Shown: one piece after another, positions 8,305 through 16,194 of the stretch
How the letters are laid out: each line of letters starts with the position of its first letter
Numbering within the stretch: position 1 is the stretch's first letter
NCBI GenBank assembly: GCA_024398815.1
Contig: JAKSIL010000010.1
Coordinates: 31,800 to 95,799, forward strand
Direction of reading: 5' to 3'
DNA length: 64,000 nt
Origin: Fibrobacter sp.
Lineage (GTDB): Bacteria > Fibrobacterota > Fibrobacteria > Fibrobacterales > Fibrobacteraceae
Program-made: the position numbers and the translations under genes
The notes under the pieces: generated by a model
Seen by the model: only the letters and a program-made list of their open reading frames with translations
Told to the model about the DNA's origin: nothing
The model's database searches: none

Positions 8305-9273
8305 CTAGTGTATGACAAGCATGGCCAGCGCCAGTTCCTGCGAAATGCGTGTGCTGCAGGTTCCGTTCTTGAATTCTTCGTCCAATTCGGCTAGGCGTTT
8401 GATGACCTTGCAAAGAATGGGTTTTCCCCAACGGCGCGCGCAGTCAGGGGCGCGTCCTTTTTTGTTGAAGATGAAGTCGTTTTTTCCGAGCGCTTCGGCG
8501 GCGTCCTTGGGCGACATTCCTCTTGAGAGAAGTGTCGAGTAGTTTAGAAGGTCTACGGCGTAGCGGTAAAGGGATCCTTCGATTTGTATGGCGCTTACGC
8601 CGCGGTTCAAAAGGTCGTTTAAAGTGCGGGTGTAGGCTTTTGCATCGCGCATGCCGAAGGAATCGTTGATTTCGTACGATGCCATTTCACGGCGCGGGAC
8701 GACCATCGTGCGGACCATTTCGGCTGTGATTTTTTTGCAGTCCGGGGCGAAAAGCAGAATCTTTTCGATTTCGTCGCACACGATTTTTGTGTCGGTTCCG
8801 AGAGCTTCGGCGAGATACTGGCAGGCGTCGTTTTCTATGGCTTTATTGAAATGGGTCGGGACAGCCGAGTAAATCCATTCAGCCATTTTGTACTGCTTCG
8901 GAACATCGTACTTTTGGATTTCGCCTGCCGCCTTGAGTGCCTTGAACAGTTCGCCTCTCGCGTCGAGTTTGCTGAATTCAAAGAGAAGTTTGCACTGCGG
9001 CTTGTGGTTGAGCCATTTTGCGAGCGCGTTCGTGTCGTCTGCTTTCAAATCTTCAGCCTTGCGTACTACGACCACCTGTTCGGGGGCGAACATCGAGACG
9101 GAGTCGCAGGCGGTAATCACCGCATCGGCGATGGACGGTATATTCACGTCGGTAGCAAACAGGATTTGCTTGGCCAGCGGGTCGTTCCGCCGGTCGCCAA
9201 GAGCATCGTCAAGGAATTTGTCGATGCACTTTTCCTTGGTAAAATCGTCTTCTCCGATGAGGGTGACTATCAT
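8305..9273 (-). CDS. holA: DNA polymerase III delta subunit
   Basis: 322 aa, usual length for the delta subunit that opens the sliding clamp in the clamp loader. The N-terminus MIVTLIGEDDFTKEKC matches the family opening (short strand, then a G-x-[DE]-x-[YF] turn). The middle has the expected MFAPEQVVVVRKAEDLK strand and LLFEFSKLDARGELFKAL, and the C-terminal collar helices contain INDSFGMRDAKAY. It starts nine bases after the greA stop on the same strand, so the two are probably cotranscribed; no convincing ribosome site is seen. Confidence 0.88.
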   Translation of the reverse strand: MIVTLIGEDDFTKEKCIDKFLDDALGDRRNDPLAKQILFATDVNIPSIADAVITACDSVSMFAPEQVVVVRKAEDLKADDTNALAKWLNHKPQCKLLFEFSKLDARGELFKALKAAGEIQKYDVPKQYKMAEWIYSAVPTHFNKAIENDACQYLAEALGTDTKIVCDEIEKILLFAPDCKKITAEMVRTMVVPRREMASYEINDSFGMRDAKAYTRTLNDLLNRGVSAIQIEGSLYRYAVDLLNYSTLLSRGMSPKDAAEALGKNDFIFNKKGRAPDCARRWGKPILCKVIKRLAELDEEFKNGTCSTRISQELALAMLVIH

Positions 9274-9282
9274 TTGAGACGA

Positions 9283-9747
9283 TTACTTGAAATCAATGAT
9301 TTCGAACTTGTTGATGCCCTTGGGGGTGGTCACTTCGACCACGTCGCCTCTTTTTTTGCCCATGAGGGCAGAACCGATGGGGCTCTTGGTGCTAATCTTG
9401 CCGTTGAGCACGTCGACGCTTTCGGGACTGACCAACTGGTAGACGACGTCTTTCTTCGTCTTGAGGTTCTTTACGGTAACGGTAGCTCCGAAAAGGACTG
9501 TTTCTGAGTTCGGGTCGAATTCCATGATGATGGCATTGGAAATCTGGTCTTCCAGCTTCGGAATCTCGGCGTCGATATGTGCCAGGAGTTCCTTTGCGGC
9601 ATGGTATTCTGCATTTTCACTAAGGTCGCCCTGCTTGCGGGCTTCTTCCATTTCTTCTACGACACGGGGACGTTCCGTTCTCTTGAGGAAGTTGTAACGT
9701 TCGACCATTTTGTCGTAGGATTCTTTTGTATAAGGTGTTCTAGACAT
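9283..9747 (-). CDS. greA: Transcription elongation factor GreA
   Basis: 154 aa, normal length. The N-terminal coiled coil keeps the tip signature GDLSENAEYHAAKE with the acidic residues that coordinate Mg in the RNA polymerase secondary channel; the C-terminal FKBP-like domain contains SPIGSALMGKKRGDVVEV. It rescues backtracked RNA polymerase by stimulating transcript cleavage. AAAGG sits six bases before the ATG. Upstream gene of a greA-holA pair, divergent from argJ. Confidence 0.95.
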   Translation of the reverse strand: MSRTPYTKESYDKMVERYNFLKRTERPRVVEEMEEARKQGDLSENAEYHAAKELLAHIDAEIPKLEDQISNAIIMEFDPNSETVLFGATVTVKNLKTKKDVVYQLVSPESVDVLNGKISTKSPIGSALMGKKRGDVVEVTTPKGINKFEIIDFK

Positions 9748-9871
9748 GCCTTTAAATTAGAATTTTTTTTATTACTAGGATTATCGAATAATGCCGTAGG
9801 CAGTGTTTTTTGATATATTTGATATGGAAATTTAAGACTGCCCGGTGTGGCGGCGTAAAATAGGAGATACT

Positions 9872-11089
9872 ATGTACACAGTGCTGGAAAAAGGCGGCGT
9901 CTGCTCCCCCAAGGGATTTACCGCATCTGGAATTTGTGCTGGCATCAAGGCCAGCGGTAACGCCGACATGGCGCTTCTCAAGAGCGAAAAGGCAGCCCGC
10001 TGCTTTGCTGTGTTTACAACCAACAAGGTGAAGGCCGCTCCGGTGCTTTATGACAAGGCCGCCTTGGAACATGCGCACTTTGCAACGGCTGTTGTGGTGA
10101 ACAGCGGCAACGCCAACGCTTGTACTGGCGAACAGGGTTACAAGGACGCCGAACGCATGGCGACCATGACTGAAGAAGCCTTGGGACTCACCCCGAAGAG
10201 CGTGCTCGTCTGCAGCACAGGTGTGATTGGTCACTTGATGCCGATGGACAAAATCGAAGCAGGCATTCCGAAACTCGTCGAAAAGCTTCACGCCGATGCA
10301 TCCGAAGAATTTGGCCGCGCTATTTTGACCACTGACTTGGCGCTCAAGAGCCACGCTGTTGAAATCCAGACCGAGAAAGGTGTGGTAACCATCGGCGGCG
10401 CCTGCAAGGGCTCGGGCATGATTCACCCGAACATGGCTACGATGCTCGCCTTCATTACCACGGACATCGCGCTCCCGATAGACTTCTTTGCTGAGTTCCG
10501 CGCCGACATCGCCGATTCCTTCAACGCTATTACCGTCGATGGCGATACCAGCACGAACGACACTTGCATCTTGCTTGCTAACGGCATGAGCGGGCTCCGC
10601 TACGAAGACCTGAGCCTTAGCGAACAGGGCGAATTCCGCGCGGCTCTTATGCTTGTGATGCAGAGCCTCGCGAAAGACATCGTCCGCGACGGTGAAGGTG
10701 CCACGAAGCTTATTGAACTTCGCATTGAAAAGGCTGAAAGCCACGAAGAAGCTCTCCGCATGGCCCGCTTCATCGGTACGAGTAACCTCGCCAAGTGCGC
10801 CATGTTCGGCGAAGATCCGAACTGGGGCCGAATCCTCAGCAGCGCAGGCTCCAGCGGCTGCAACATGGTCGCTGAACATACGGACCTGTACTTCGGTGAC
10901 GTGAAGGTTTTGGAAGGTGGCCGTCCGCTTCCGTTGGACGAAGCCCAGACTGCTGCTCTTCGTGCCGTCGTGCGTCAGCGTGAGTACAAAGTAACGCTCG
11001 TGCTTAACATCGGAAACGCATGCGCAAGCGCATTCACCTGCGACTTGAGCTACGGCTACGTGAAAATCAACGCCGAATACACAACGTAA
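9872..11089 (+). CDS. argJ: Bifunctional glutamate N-acetyltransferase / ornithine acetyltransferase
   Basis: 405 aa; the ATG at 9872 follows AGGAG at 9862-9866 and is preferred over upstream in-frame starts. ArgJ makes N-acetylglutamate and recycles the acetyl group from N-acetylornithine in arginine synthesis. The self-cleavage site KGSGMIHPNMATML (about residues 180-193) is intact; the Thr becomes the N-terminal nucleophile of the beta chain. VVVNSGNANACTG near residue 80 and DPNWGRIL near 315 are family signatures. Stands alone between greA (divergent) and a bidirectional terminator; no other arg gene is in the window. Confidence 0.95.
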   Translation: MYTVLEKGGVCSPKGFTASGICAGIKASGNADMALLKSEKAARCFAVFTTNKVKAAPVLYDKAALEHAHFATAVVVNSGNANACTGEQGYKDAERMATMTEEALGLTPKSVLVCSTGVIGHLMPMDKIEAGIPKLVEKLHADASEEFGRAILTTDLALKSHAVEIQTEKGVVTIGGACKGSGMIHPNMATMLAFITTDIALPIDFFAEFRADIADSFNAITVDGDTSTNDTCILLANGMSGLRYEDLSLSEQGEFRAALMLVMQSLAKDIVRDGEGATKLIELRIEKAESHEEALRMARFIGTSNLAKCAMFGEDPNWGRILSSAGSSGCNMVAEHTDLYFGDVKVLEGGRPLPLDEAQTAALRAVVRQREYKVTLVLNIGNACASAFTCDLSYGYVKINAEYTT

Positions 11090-11154
11090 CAAGGTATGAG
11101 GTCGGTGCTTCGCACCTTTGAGGCCGCTGCGCTTTGAGGTGCGAGCGAACAAAA

Positions 11155-11183
11155 AACCGCAAGTTCACCACTTGCGGTTTTTG
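11155..11183. terminator. Bidirectional terminator between argJ and the FISUMP lipoprotein gene
   Basis: Perfect ten-base stem AACCGCAAGT / ACTTGCGGTT with a TCACC loop, preceded by A residues and followed by TTTTT, so it can serve both convergent genes. Confidence 0.85.
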
Positions 11184-11251
11184 TTATGCTAAAGTTTGTT
11201 GTCGGAATTCTACGCTTCTCGTCTGTAGAGAACTGCGCAGACGCTTTTCCG

Positions 11252-12175
11252 TTAGTCCTTTAAGCAGCGGAGGCTTGCGGCGAATTCCGGATTGAACTTC
11301 TCGAACTTGGTGACTTCCTTGTCGTGGAAGAATACGAGAACTTCACCTTCGGCGGTCCAGAATACGGCCTTTTGGCCTGCAGCTTCGAACTTACGCTCTT
11401 TGAGGGGGACGTCGCTCTTTGCCGCATGGAAACCGCCGGCCTTGGCGTTGAATCCGAGTTCGTCCTTGCCGTTGCCGTAGTTGTTGGTTCCCTTGATGGG
11501 ATCCCAGCCGTAGCCGGCCTTGAGAGCCGTGGCTGCGTTGCTTTCGACGCTTGCGTAGGTGAGGAGTGTTTGCCATTCGGCTTTGGAAGGCATGTGGAAT
11601 CCTTCGAGGCAAGCCTTCTTGGCGTTTTCAAAGTCGTAGAGTCTGCCCCAGTGGTTGCACTGTGCGCAGAGGGAGCCCGCGGCTGTCGCAAAGTTCATGT
11701 TTTCGGCGGTCCAAAGTTGAGAACCGATGCGAATCCATTCGTAGGCATAGCCGTCGCGCGGGTCCTTGTAGCTGCCGCTCGTGAGCGGTTCGCCCTTGTC
11801 GTTGAAGTATTCGCCGAATTCCACTTGCTTGTTCTGCTTGTACATGGCCTTGGTGGAAATCTTTCCGTTTTTGTGGTAGCGGATGACGGTGCCGGTAATA
11901 TAGCCGTCTTCGTAGGGGGTCTCGGATTGGAGTGTCCCGTCTTCGTAGTATTCCTTGCTGACGCCTTGGCGCCTGTCAGCCACGTATTCTGTTTCGCGCT
12001 TGAGGCTTCCGCTTTCGTAGAATTCCTTGTCGGTCCCTTCTTTTTTGTCGTTCACGTATTTTGTTTCAAAACGGATGTTTCCGTTGGGATATGTTTCGGT
12101 GCGGATGTCATCGCATCCGGCGAGTACGAACAAACTGGCGAGGGCAAAGCAAGGCAAAATAAATTTTTTCTTCAT
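11252..12175 (-). CDS. Lipoprotein with MORN-like repeats and a C-terminal Fib_succ_major (FISUMP) domain
   Basis: 307 aa from the ATG at 12175, five bases after a GGAG site; the open frame extends upstream but without support. Signal peptide with lipobox LAGC, mature Cys followed by Asp-Asp. Residues about 25-155 hold five or six MORN-like repeats (YPNGNIRFET, YESGSLKRET, YEDGTLQSET, YHKNGKISTK). The last ~150 residues are a FISUMP-type domain: EWIRIGSQLWTAENMN, a CAQCNHWGRLYDFENA Cys pair, GFHMPSKAEWQTLL, then ELGFNAKAGG and a final SLRCLKD. This domain is amplified in Fibrobacter succinogenes and has no assigned biochemical role; cell-surface location is inferred. Confidence 0.9.
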   Translation of the reverse strand: MKKKFILPCFALASLFVLAGCDDIRTETYPNGNIRFETKYVNDKKEGTDKEFYESGSLKRETEYVADRRQGVSKEYYEDGTLQSETPYEDGYITGTVIRYHKNGKISTKAMYKQNKQVEFGEYFNDKGEPLTSGSYKDPRDGYAYEWIRIGSQLWTAENMNFATAAGSLCAQCNHWGRLYDFENAKKACLEGFHMPSKAEWQTLLTYASVESNAATALKAGYGWDPIKGTNNYGNGKDELGFNAKAGGFHAAKSDVPLKERKFEAAGQKAVFWTAEGEVLVFFHDKEVTKFEKFNPEFAASLRCLKD

Positions 12176-12223
12176 GTGAACTCCTATTAACACCCTATGA
12201 ATGGAAGGGGAATTTCTGTTGCT

Positions 12224-12251
12224 AATATACACAATTTTGTTTTGCCGACAA
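12224..12251 (-). promoter_or_regulatory. Predicted promoter of the MORN/FISUMP lipoprotein gene
   Basis: On the minus strand TTGTCG (12251-12246), a 16-base spacer and TATATT (12229-12224), about 50 bases before the ATG. Confidence 0.5.
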
Positions 12252-12264
12252 AGTATAATTTTGT

Positions 12265-13398
12265 TTAAATTTCAATTTTTCCGGCGGTTGCCAAAAGACC
12301 GATGATGTAGAGCATTCCGTCGTAGTAGCGCCAGAAACGGTAAGGCACTGAGAGGGCCGCCAGGTCTTTTACAAAGTGCGTCATCAGCGGATCGTCGCTC
12401 TTGAGCACTTGCGTGGCTGCAGCGTTCATGGCGATGATGCCTGGCGTTGCGTTGCGGCCTTGGCGCGGGTAAGGCGTTCCGTCGGTGGCGTAGTCCGAAA
12501 GGTAGGGTCTGCGGTTTTCGAAGAAGTTCAAAAGACGCGTGCAGATTTCCTTTTCGCATTCGTGTCCGCGGAACAGGGCGTAGTCTACGCTCAGGTTCAG
12601 GGCGACGCGCCAGGCGTCTCCGCTGAAGCAGTTGCTTTCGGGGAACCAGGGCATGGCCTTGGGCGTGCCGTCGTATTCCGAGTAGTCTCCGCAGAGCCCG
12701 GTTTCCGGGTGGGCGGCCTTTTGAATGTATTCCAGGCTGTTGTTCACCACCTCGTTCCAGCGGTTGTCGCCTGTGGCTTCGGCAAAGGCGCGGTAGAAGG
12801 CGAAGGTGTGGTAGCTGGGGTCGGTAAAGTCGTTGCCGAGCACCGGAGAGAACTTGATGAGTTTGCGTTCCGGGTCGATCATGGGGCCCACGAGTTCGTT
12901 CACGGGCTTGTCCATCATGCAGTTGATGAGCTCAATGGCTTCTTGCTTGTAGTCGTCGCGGCCGAATTTCTTGGCGGCGATGAGGAGGGCTGCTGCGATG
13001 TATTCTTCTCCATCGGGGGCGGCGCCCGGGTCCATCATGGTGAAGTCGGTGGTGGAAACCTGCCAGGAATAAAATCCCTTGTGCGGGCCGTCGTTGTTGC
13101 GCAGGTACTTCTTGGCGAAATTCCAAAGCTTTTGGAAAAGCTTGTCGTGACCGGTGAGGGCTGCGATGAACATGCCGTAGCTCATGCCTTCGGAACGGAT
13201 GTCGTCGTGGCCGATGTCGATGATGTAGGCCATGTCGCTTGCGGCGTCAAAGCAGATTTTTTCGTCGATGGGATCGCCTTCGAAAAGTTTGCTGAAGGCG
13301 TTCTGGATAAGTTGGTCGGCGAAGTTGGGGCCATAGCCCACTTCAACAAATAGATCACGGGGAGTATAGCGCTGCATATAGTAATTCCTGTTTTCCAT
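12265..13398 (-). CDS. GH8 reducing-end xylose-releasing exo-oligoxylanase (Rex), cytoplasmic
   Basis: 377 aa glycoside hydrolase family 8 protein. It closely follows the Bacillus halodurans Rex pattern: N-terminal FVEVGYG, DDIRSEGMSYGM with the general-acid Glu, GPHKGFYSWQV, PGAAPDGEEYIAAAL, NDFTDPSYH with the candidate base Asp, HPETGLCGDYSEYDGTP and a C-terminal RYYDGMLY. There is no signal peptide, as in known Rex enzymes, so it should trim imported xylo-oligosaccharides from the reducing end in the cytoplasm. AAAGG lies before the ATG at 13398. No transporter or xylose gene adjoins it. Confidence 0.88.
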   Translation of the reverse strand: MENRNYYMQRYTPRDLFVEVGYGPNFADQLIQNAFSKLFEGDPIDEKICFDAASDMAYIIDIGHDDIRSEGMSYGMFIAALTGHDKLFQKLWNFAKKYLRNNDGPHKGFYSWQVSTTDFTMMDPGAAPDGEEYIAAALLIAAKKFGRDDYKQEAIELINCMMDKPVNELVGPMIDPERKLIKFSPVLGNDFTDPSYHTFAFYRAFAEATGDNRWNEVVNNSLEYIQKAAHPETGLCGDYSEYDGTPKAMPWFPESNCFSGDAWRVALNLSVDYALFRGHECEKEICTRLLNFFENRRPYLSDYATDGTPYPRQGRNATPGIIAMNAAATQVLKSDDPLMTHFVKDLAALSVPYRFWRYYDGMLYIIGLLATAGKIEI

Positions 13399-13544
13399 TC
13401 GGCAACCTTTAAAAATTCAAAATTGGAGGCTTCAATTGATTTTTAGAGGTTTCCTCTACTAAAATAAAATAAAAAAGCGCAAAAGTGCAAGGATGGTATG
13501 GCTTTGCGAGGCTTTTTATTCGTATCTTTTGGATTGAGGTTATT

Positions 13545-14420
13545 ATGTCCGATGTTTTGATTATAGGTCATGGTCCGGCGGGAGTGTCTGCCGCCCTGTA
13601 TGCATTGCGCAGCAAATTGAGCGTTACCTTGGTGGGCAAGGGCGTTGGAGCCTTGGAAAAGGCCCATTTGATAGAGAATTATTACGGCTTGGAAAAACCG
13701 CTGACGGGTGTTGAACTGCACGAGGCGGGAAAGCGCCAGGCCGAAACCCTCGGGGCGAAGTTTGAATATGACGAACTGACCGACCTGTTCTTTGATGGCA
13801 AGGAATTCGTGGCTACGGGCCTCAAAGGTGAATATCGCGGTGCGGCTTGCATCATGGCGACGGGGGCTGCCCGCAAAAAGCAGCCGCTCCCTGGCATGGC
13901 CGAAATGGAAGGCAAGGGCGTGAGTTACTGCGCCGTGTGCGACGCGTTCTTCTACCGCGAAAAGAATGTGGCCGTGCTGGGTGCCGGCGAATACGCTTTG
14001 CACGAGTGCAACGAACTGTTGCCCGTGGTGGGCTCCGTGACCCTTTTGACGAATGGTGCCGAATTGAGTGCGACGTTCCCTGAGAATGTGAAAATTGACA
14101 AGCGCCCGCTTTCGGGGTTGCTTGGCGAAGGCGCTTTTGCGGGCGTGAAGTTTGACGACGGAACGGAACAGAATTTTGACGGTTTGTTTGTGGCTTTGGG
14201 CAGTGCTAGCGCCATGGACTTGGCTCGCAAGGCGGGTGCCGCGTTCGATAACGGGAATGCGGTTCTCGACAAGGACTTCATGACGACTGTTCCCGGGCTT
14301 TTCGCCGCCGGCGATTGCACGGGCGGAACTTTGCAGGTGGCCGTCGCCGTGGGCGAGGGCGCCATTGCTGGCCTTGCCGCTATAAAGTACTTGCGCGGTA
14401 TTCGGGAGGCTGCGGGTTAA
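13545..14420 (+). CDS. Thioredoxin reductase-like FAD oxidoreductase
   Basis: 291 aa from the ATG at 13545 (GAGG at 13536-13539). N-terminal FAD loop DVLIIGHGPAGVSAAL, redox Cys pair CAVC (near residue 130) in the usual SYCAVCDAFFY context, second Rossmann loop VLGAGEYALHE, and the C-terminal FAD motif GLFAAGDCTGG. The family's NADPH-phosphate motif HRRxxxR after the second loop is absent (LLTNGAELSATF), and the NAD domain looks shortened, so the electron donor may not be NADPH; flavin- or ferredoxin-linked variants are known. Two bases separate it from the next gene, a radical SAM protein, suggesting a functional pair. Confidence 0.85.
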   Translation: MSDVLIIGHGPAGVSAALYALRSKLSVTLVGKGVGALEKAHLIENYYGLEKPLTGVELHEAGKRQAETLGAKFEYDELTDLFFDGKEFVATGLKGEYRGAACIMATGAARKKQPLPGMAEMEGKGVSYCAVCDAFFYREKNVAVLGAGEYALHECNELLPVVGSVTLLTNGAELSATFPENVKIDKRPLSGLLGEGAFAGVKFDDGTEQNFDGLFVALGSASAMDLARKAGAAFDNGNAVLDKDFMTTVPGLFAAGDCTGGTLQVAVAVGEGAIAGLAAIKYLRGIREAAG

Positions 14421-14422
14421 TT

Positions 14423-15337
14423 GTGATCCAGCGCCTTACGCTTGTTACCAATCCGGACGTTTGCAATTTGCGGTGCCCGCTGTGTTTTTTGAACCAGCGG
14501 GGGCGTGCCTATGGCAAGGGCGAAATGCCCCTGGACGTGGCCATTGCCTCTATTGAGAAATATGGTGGGGCGGGCGGACTGCGCGAGGTGATTCCTTCGA
14601 CAATGGGGGAGCCGTTACTTTATTCTAAATTTGCGGAACTCCTGGATTATTGTTCTGCGGCGCATATTCCGATGAACCTCACGACGAACGGGACGTTTCC
14701 TGGTGTGTGGGGGAGTGACTGCGGAACGCAAAAACTGGTGCGCGGCTGCAGCGACATTAAAGTGAGTTGCATGGGGTTTTCGGAAGATGTCGTTCACGAG
14801 ATGATGCCCGGGATTTCTTTTGATAAATGGAAAGAAAATGTGTTGCGTTTGCTCGAGGTGGCGGGTCGCGTTAGTGACTGCGCAGACTGCACAAAGAACG
14901 TCGCGGCAGCCATCTCGCTCCAAGTGACGCTCCATAAGAAGATGCTTTCGCAGGCCCGTGAAATTCTTGCGTGGGCGGAATCCGTTGGGATAGATCGTAT
15001 TAAATGGAACTTGCCGGTGTTCCTTGCTTCCGGGGAACGCCTGCGCTGCGAATATGATGTGCTTGCCGAAGATGTGGATCGCATGCGGAACTTGCTCAAG
15101 TCCGACAAGGTGCGCTGCGAAGGGAGTCTGTTTTTCGATGTTCCCTCCATCAAGAACCGCGCAGTTAATGACGGCGATTCTTTAAAAGACGGCGCTCGCG
15201 GCTGTAGCTTGTTCGAGGAAGAAATCTGGGTGATGCCCGACGGTTCCGTGCAATACTGCCCGAATCCTGAAAAACGCTTTGGTGACCCCGACGCTCCCGG
15301 GGCCAAGTGCGAAAGTTGCCTGCTTTTTCGCGGGTGA
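14423..15337 (+). CDS. Radical SAM protein with SPASM-like C-terminal cysteines
   Basis: 304 aa, GTG start at 14423 just after the flavoprotein stop. The [4Fe-4S]/SAM motif CNLRCPLC is at about residues 13-20, followed by a GEP-type strand (PSTMGEPLL). The C-terminus has a Cys (RGCSLFEEE), MPDGSVQYCPNP and a final CESC, like an auxiliary-cluster (SPASM/twitch) domain with about four Cys; further Cys occur in the middle (DCADCTKN). Substrate unknown. It could be an activating enzyme or a peptide-modifying enzyme; no precursor peptide is seen next to it. The neighbouring flavoprotein might supply electrons. Confidence 0.8.
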   Translation: MIQRLTLVTNPDVCNLRCPLCFLNQRGRAYGKGEMPLDVAIASIEKYGGAGGLREVIPSTMGEPLLYSKFAELLDYCSAAHIPMNLTTNGTFPGVWGSDCGTQKLVRGCSDIKVSCMGFSEDVVHEMMPGISFDKWKENVLRLLEVAGRVSDCADCTKNVAAAISLQVTLHKKMLSQAREILAWAESVGIDRIKWNLPVFLASGERLRCEYDVLAEDVDRMRNLLKSDKVRCEGSLFFDVPSIKNRAVNDGDSLKDGARGCSLFEEEIWVMPDGSVQYCPNPEKRFGDPDAPGAKCESCLLFRG

Positions 15338-15630
15338 TGCTCCTCTTTATAATTGAAGTATATTGTGTGCGCTCTATATAATATAGAAGCGATAAATAGC
15401 AAAAACGCGTAAATTCGCTAATCTACGCAAAATCTGCGTAGATTAATCCCCCTGAAAGTGGTTTGAAGTGGCGAGGCCCGGTGGCTTCGTTTTTCTCGTA
15501 TAGTGCTCTATTGTGTAGTAAGTTGAGGCCGGACCGGCACTCGAGGTATGTTTTTGGTAAGAAATACGGACTGGAAAAAATAATGTTGTGGGGAAAGGTG
15601 GGGAAGTCAGACCTCATATGGCGGTCTAAC
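15338..15630. other. Long intergenic stretch ahead of mraZ: possible upstream promoter and a perfect inverted repeat
   Basis: No convincing gene. TTGAAG (15353-15358), 18 bases, TATAAT (15377-15382) is a reasonable plus-strand promoter. Next comes a perfect ten-base inverted repeat TAATCTACGC / GCGTAGATTA (15419-15428, 15436-15445; 7-base loop) with no following T-run. A 70-codon open frame at 15463-15675 lacks a ribosome site and normal composition. The stretch could be a long mraZ leader, a small RNA, or the end of the preceding transcript. Confidence 0.45.
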
Positions 15631-15653
15631 TTGCCAAAGTGGGTCAGAGTGGG
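15588..15653 (+). promoter_or_regulatory. Two pairs of GTGGG repeats: probable MraZ operators
   Basis: GTGGGG at 15588 and 15598, and GTGGG at 15639 and 15649; each pair has an exact 10-base period. Known MraZ operators upstream of mraZ are direct TGGG-type repeats spaced 10 bases. The second pair lies inside the spacer of the predicted mraZ promoter, fitting autorepression. AGACC / GGTCT arms (15609-15613, 15623-15627) lie between the pairs. Confidence 0.7.
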
Positions 15654-15660
15654 TTATATT
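15631..15660 (+). promoter_or_regulatory. Predicted promoter of the dcw cluster
   Basis: TTGCCA (15631-15636), 17 bases, TTATAT (15654-15659; TATATT is one base later). It gives a leader of about 50 bases to the mraZ ATG. Confidence 0.65.
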
Positions 15661-15714
15661 TGTTATGTGTGTTAAAATTCCATGTGTTGTGGTAAAATGT
15701 TACTGGAATAAAAA

Positions 15715-16194
15715 ATGAACGAACTGAAACGCTTCATAGGTCATGCCAAAGCGGCTGTCGACGGAAAGGGAAGGTGCGCCTTCCCTAGGGAATTCCGTTG
15801 CCAATTGACTCCTGAAGACGGGACAGAATTTGTATTGACTTACTGGGCGGAGAATAAACTTCGTTTGTTCGTAAGGCGCGAATACGAAAAGTTCATGGAC
15901 GAGTTGGATCAATGGTCCGACCGCAAATTAGCAGAACAATTCCGACTGACCCTTCGTTCTACACTGGTAGAATTGGATGGCCAGAACCGCATTTTACTCC
16001 CTAAGGATAAAATCCAATATGCCAATCTCGCAAACGGCGTGACGTTTGTGGAATACCGTGGCAAGTCTTTGGAATTGTGGAACACAGATAGATACGACGC
16101 CAAGGTGGCTGCAGAAGTTGCAGAAGCCCAGGCCAAGTTCGATGATTTGTGCTTTAATGCTGTATTTGCGGGGGGATCGAATGACCAAAAGTGA
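15715..16194 (+). CDS. mraZ: Transcriptional regulator MraZ
   Basis: 159 aa, slightly longer than typical (about 145-150). Two AbrB-like repeats, each with the DxxxR core: DGKGRCAFPREFR (about 16-28) and DGQNRILLPKD (about 88-98). MraZ forms a ring that binds GTGGG-type direct repeats and represses the division cluster; such repeats are present upstream. First gene of the dcw run; its end overlaps rsmH by 14 bases. The ribosome site is weak (GGA). Confidence 0.95.
   Translation: MNELKRFIGHAKAAVDGKGRCAFPREFRCQLTPEDGTEFVLTYWAENKLRLFVRREYEKFMDELDQWSDRKLAEQFRLTLRSTLVELDGQNRILLPKDKIQYANLANGVTFVEYRGKSLELWNTDRYDAKVAAEVAEAQAKFDDLCFNAVFAGGSNDQK

Noticed and set aside
11324..12190. 288-codon plus-strand frame opposite the FISUMP lipoprotein
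   Set aside because: Shadow; the minus-strand gene has signal peptide, lipobox and family motifs.
12376..13353. 325-codon plus-strand frame opposite the GH8 gene
   Set aside because: Val/Gly/Ala-rich reverse reading of a well-recognised enzyme gene.
15463..15675. 70-codon frame ahead of mraZ
   Set aside because: Contains the promoter and operator repeats, lacks a ribosome site, and has atypical composition.
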